64,000 bases of DNA from assembly GCF_022427965.1 (NCBI RefSeq), contig NZ_JAKTTI010000022.1:1-64000 (forward strand). The letters run 5' to 3'. Below the pieces are notes generated by a model. The model was not told the DNA's origin. It did not search any database and saw only the letters and a list, made by a program, of their open reading frames with translations. A program made the translations under genes and the position numbers. Within the stretch, counting starts at the first letter, position 1, and the number at the start of each line of letters is the position of its first letter. Shown here one piece after another: positions 62,266 to 64,000 of this stretch. This DNA comes from Fredinandcohnia quinoae (GTDB lineage Bacteria > Bacillota > Bacilli > Bacillales > Bacillaceae_L).

Positions 62266-62379
62266 TCAGCTTTTGCTAATCAAAAATTCAGAAGGCTGTA
62301 GTTCTTTTTCCCATTTCTTTATCGAATCGAAATATTTCCAAAGCAATTCCTCCTTGTTTTCAATAAAGTCTTTTTTCAT
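62266..62379 (-). CDS. 37-residue protein overlapping the flavoprotein end
   Basis: The frame starts MKKDFIENKEELLWKYFDSI and ends with SEFLISKS, an amphipathic helical peptide. GGAAGG lies just before the ATG, and the first codons overlap the last codons of the flavoprotein gene. The overlap and tight spacing to the lipoprotein gene suggest a real third gene of an operon, but its family is unknown. Confidence 0.4.
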   Translation of the reverse strand: MKKDFIENKEELLWKYFDSIKKWEKELQPSEFLISKS

Positions 62380-63001
62380 ATCCTTCCTGTAATCTTTTTG
62401 AAATGGAGTCTGCGCTCATCCCTGGTAGATTAGCATGATCAGCTATTATTTTTGCAGCTGCTGGCAATTTTTCTTTTTCAATCCAAGAGTTCGGATCCCA
62501 TAGCCCTGAACGTTTAAATGCTTTTGCACAATGAATATAGCATTCTTCCACTTCCACACCAATCCCAATGAGTGGTTTTTTCCCTTTCACAGCTAGCTGC
62601 GCGAGGAGGATTTCTTCTTTTACAAGGCATGCACTTCCATTTACACGGAGTGTTTCACCAAAACCAGGAATTAAAAAGACAAGTCCTATCCTTGAATTTG
62701 CTAAAATATTGCGCATCGAATCAATCCGTTTATTACCTGGTCTTTCTGGAATAATTAGATGATGTTCATCCAGTACATGAACGAAGCCTGGAACATCGCC
62801 TCTAGGTGAAACATCACAAAATCCTGCATCATCAGAGGTAGCCATTGCTAGAAATGGAGATTTCGAAATAAAATCGACACAATGCTGATCTAAGAAAGTA
62901 ATGACCTTATTTTTAACTAATTCACTTGGAAAGCCGATAATTGTTCGAAGTTCTTCCTCTGTTTCTATCGTTTCATTAAATTCCAATTCGCCTCGCCCCA
63001 C
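62360..63001 (-). CDS. PPOX-class FMN-binding protein (MSMEG_1061-like)
   Basis: The 213-residue protein has the split-barrel flavin-binding fold of pyridoxamine-phosphate-oxidase relatives: SPFLAMATSDDAGFCDVSPRGDVPGFVHVLDEHHLIIPERPGNKRIDS (in parts) and GLVFLIPGFGETLRVNGSACLV. The layout matches the MSMEG_1061 FMN-dependent subfamily. The substrate is unknown. It starts at GTG and is first in an apparent operon with two tiny genes. Confidence 0.8.
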   Translation of the reverse strand: MGRGELEFNETIETEEELRTIIGFPSELVKNKVITFLDQHCVDFISKSPFLAMATSDDAGFCDVSPRGDVPGFVHVLDEHHLIIPERPGNKRIDSMRNILANSRIGLVFLIPGFGETLRVNGSACLVKEEILLAQLAVKGKKPLIGIGVEVEECYIHCAKAFKRSGLWDPNSWIEKEKLPAAAKIIADHANLPGMSADSISKRLQEGYEKRLY

Positions 63002-63007
63002 TCTCTA

Positions 63008-63331
63008 CTATTCTTCAATATTTATCTTTCCGAATGAAACAACATTCGGATGTTTTTCATAGTTTAGTTTAATGGAAGGGACATATTCAACCGTTAATTC
63101 TATTCCCTGTTGATCTTCAATCGGAAAAATGCATATTCTTTCAATCTCACATGTCTTAATCGTTAACTCAAAATGATGGTTCTTCCCATTTTTTTCATAA
63201 ACTTTTATCAAATAGGCATTTTTATTCTCTATATCTTTCTTTAATACTTTACATAAATATAAATCACCAGTAATCAATTTCAATTGAATCAGTTGTCCAA
63301 CATAATTTACAAAGTAATTTACTATGTCCAG
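63008..63331 (-). CDS. Unknown 107-residue protein, likely CTG start
   Basis: The frame encodes a beta-rich protein with GDLYLCKVLKKDIENKNAYLIKVYEKNGKNHHFELTIK (in parts) and ends KINIEE. The first conventional codon (TTG at 63283) has no ribosome site, yet the same frame is open upstream as DIVNYFVNYVGQLIQLKL to a CTG at 63331 that lies 8 nt after AGGAGG. An ATG closer to that site gives only four codons. I do not recognise the family. Confidence 0.5.
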   Translation of the reverse strand: MDIVNYFVNYVGQLIQLKLITGDLYLCKVLKKDIENKNAYLIKVYEKNGKNHHFELTIKTCEIERICIFPIEDQQGIELTVEYVPSIKLNYEKHPNVVSFGKINIEE

Positions 63332-63367
63332 TGCATTTACCTCCTTTCCCTTTGGTTATATATCCCA

Positions 63368-64000
63368 TCATCCAGTCTCCAAATTGTAGCGTTTTAAAGA
63401 TCTTCTTTCCATGTATCGTTGAAATGACCAAATCGCAAACGTTAACCAGAAGGCACTTGCCACATATCCTCCAATAATATCTGTTGGGTAGTGAACCCCC
63501 AAATAAATTCTACTTACTCCAATCCCAACAATCATCATTCCACTGAAAAGGATTAACAAAACACGTCCCCAAATAACTGGAATATGACGCCATAACAAAA
63601 AAGTTAAAACCCCATAAAATGTAAATGCCCCCATTGCATGTCCACTAGGGAAACTGTACCCTGTGATCTCTATTAAACGATGAAGTTCTGGACGAGCTCG
63701 CTGAAATACCTCTTTTAAAATGAGGTTTAAAAGGGATGACCCGACCAAGACAGCTATGAATAAAATAAGTTCAGCTCGATGCTTCAATATTTTATAAAGA
63801 AAGACCATAATAAAAATGGACATGATAACAATCACAGGGAAAGACCCAATCGTTGACAAAAATCTCATCAATGAAGTAAAAAAAGGCGCTTCCATCCCTT
63901 GGACAATAGATATGATCGTACGATCGAATTGAATAATGTCATGATTATGCACAAATAAGGACAATAAGCTGAAAGCAATGAGAGTAATTACACATATGAT
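63368..64000 (-). CDS. PAP2-family membrane phosphatase (5' end outside window)
   Basis: The protein has the three PAP2 motifs: KEVFQRARPELHR, YSFPSGHAMGAF and SRIYLGVHYPTDIIGG, with the essential Arg, His and His. It has five to six membrane segments. It probably dephosphorylates undecaprenyl-pyrophosphate or a phosphatidate-type lipid. The frame is open to the window edge and encodes a first membrane helix (IICVITLIAFSLLSLFVHNH), so the start lies beyond 64000; a TTG at 63964 is only an internal codon. Confidence 0.9.
   Translation of the reverse strand: MICVITLIAFSLLSLFVHNHDIIQFDRTIISIVQGMEAPFFTSLMRFLSTIGSFPVIVIMSIFIMVFLYKILKHRAELILFIAVLVGSSLLNLILKEVFQRARPELHRLIEITGYSFPSGHAMGAFTFYGVLTFLLWRHIPVIWGRVLLILFSGMMIVGIGVSRIYLGVHYPTDIIGGYVASAFWLTFAIWSFQRYMERRSLKRYNLETG

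Overview
The window looks like chromosome from a motile, probably spore-forming member of the Bacillaceae. The DNA is AT-rich. Most genes have strong Shine-Dalgarno sites (AGGAGG type), TTG and GTG starts are common, and U-tailed hairpin terminators are frequent. The families are typical of Bacillus: CsbA, release factor 3, HflX, a PrsA/YacD-like foldase, an HtrA protease, CzrA-CzcD, a KinB-like kinase, a BtuFC plus BtuD-CbiZ uptake locus, an ECF sigma/anti-sigma pair and a DUF2087 regulator. Most genes lie on the minus strand.

Layout. 0-9 kb: csbA, prfC, a tiny membrane-protein gene behind a perfect Fnr/CRP-type box, a c-di-GMP-I riboswitch with no obvious target, a metallo-hydrolase, an EF-G-binding protein, a PadR-controlled membrane-protein operon and hflX with an attenuator-like leader. 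9-24 kb: a candidate ~185-nt RNA, two chemoreceptors (one with a sigma-D promoter), PrsA-like foldase plus HtrA, a two-component system, czrA-czcD with operator, a KinB-like kinase, a COG2865 pseudogene, and GNAT and Nudix enzymes. 24-35.4 kb: an 11-gene cobalamin salvage operon behind a cobalamin riboswitch. It encodes uptake (BtuFC and a BtuD-CbiZ fusion), cobinamide remodelling (CbiZ, CbiB, CobD, CobU), nucleotide-loop assembly (CobS, CobC), alpha-ribazole uptake and phosphorylation (CblT, CblS), a second CobU-like protein and a CbiP-like protein lacking its glutaminase half. 35.6-52 kb: ECF sigma/anti-sigma, a TolB-like propeller, MATE and MFS exporters, a GIY-YIG protein, a DUF2087 regulator next to AT-rich inverted repeats, an Rpn-type nuclease, assorted small enzymes, and an MHYT-GGDEF-EAL protein predicted to be a c-di-GMP phosphodiesterase. 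52-64 kb: accessory small genes (phosphatase, ankyrin, DUF1801, GyrI-like, Clp-N/GNAT fusion, S66 peptidase), an E. coli-type mazEF module with a palindromic operator, decayed genes, and a PAP2 phosphatase cut by the window end.

Two themes recur. First, intergenic DNA carries several families of short repeats: 20-bp tandem units at 1-66 and 24317-24476, a 52-bp duplication at 35483-35588, and a ~190-bp element present twice in opposite orientation (14570-14760 and 52176-52378). Second, RNA- and nucleotide-level control is prominent: two riboswitches, a two-structure RNA, an attenuator, and a c-di-GMP riboswitch plus a c-di-GMP phosphodiesterase in one window. Two genes (55068-55928 and 63008-63331) appear to start at CTG. 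All family names come from reading the sequence; no database search was run.
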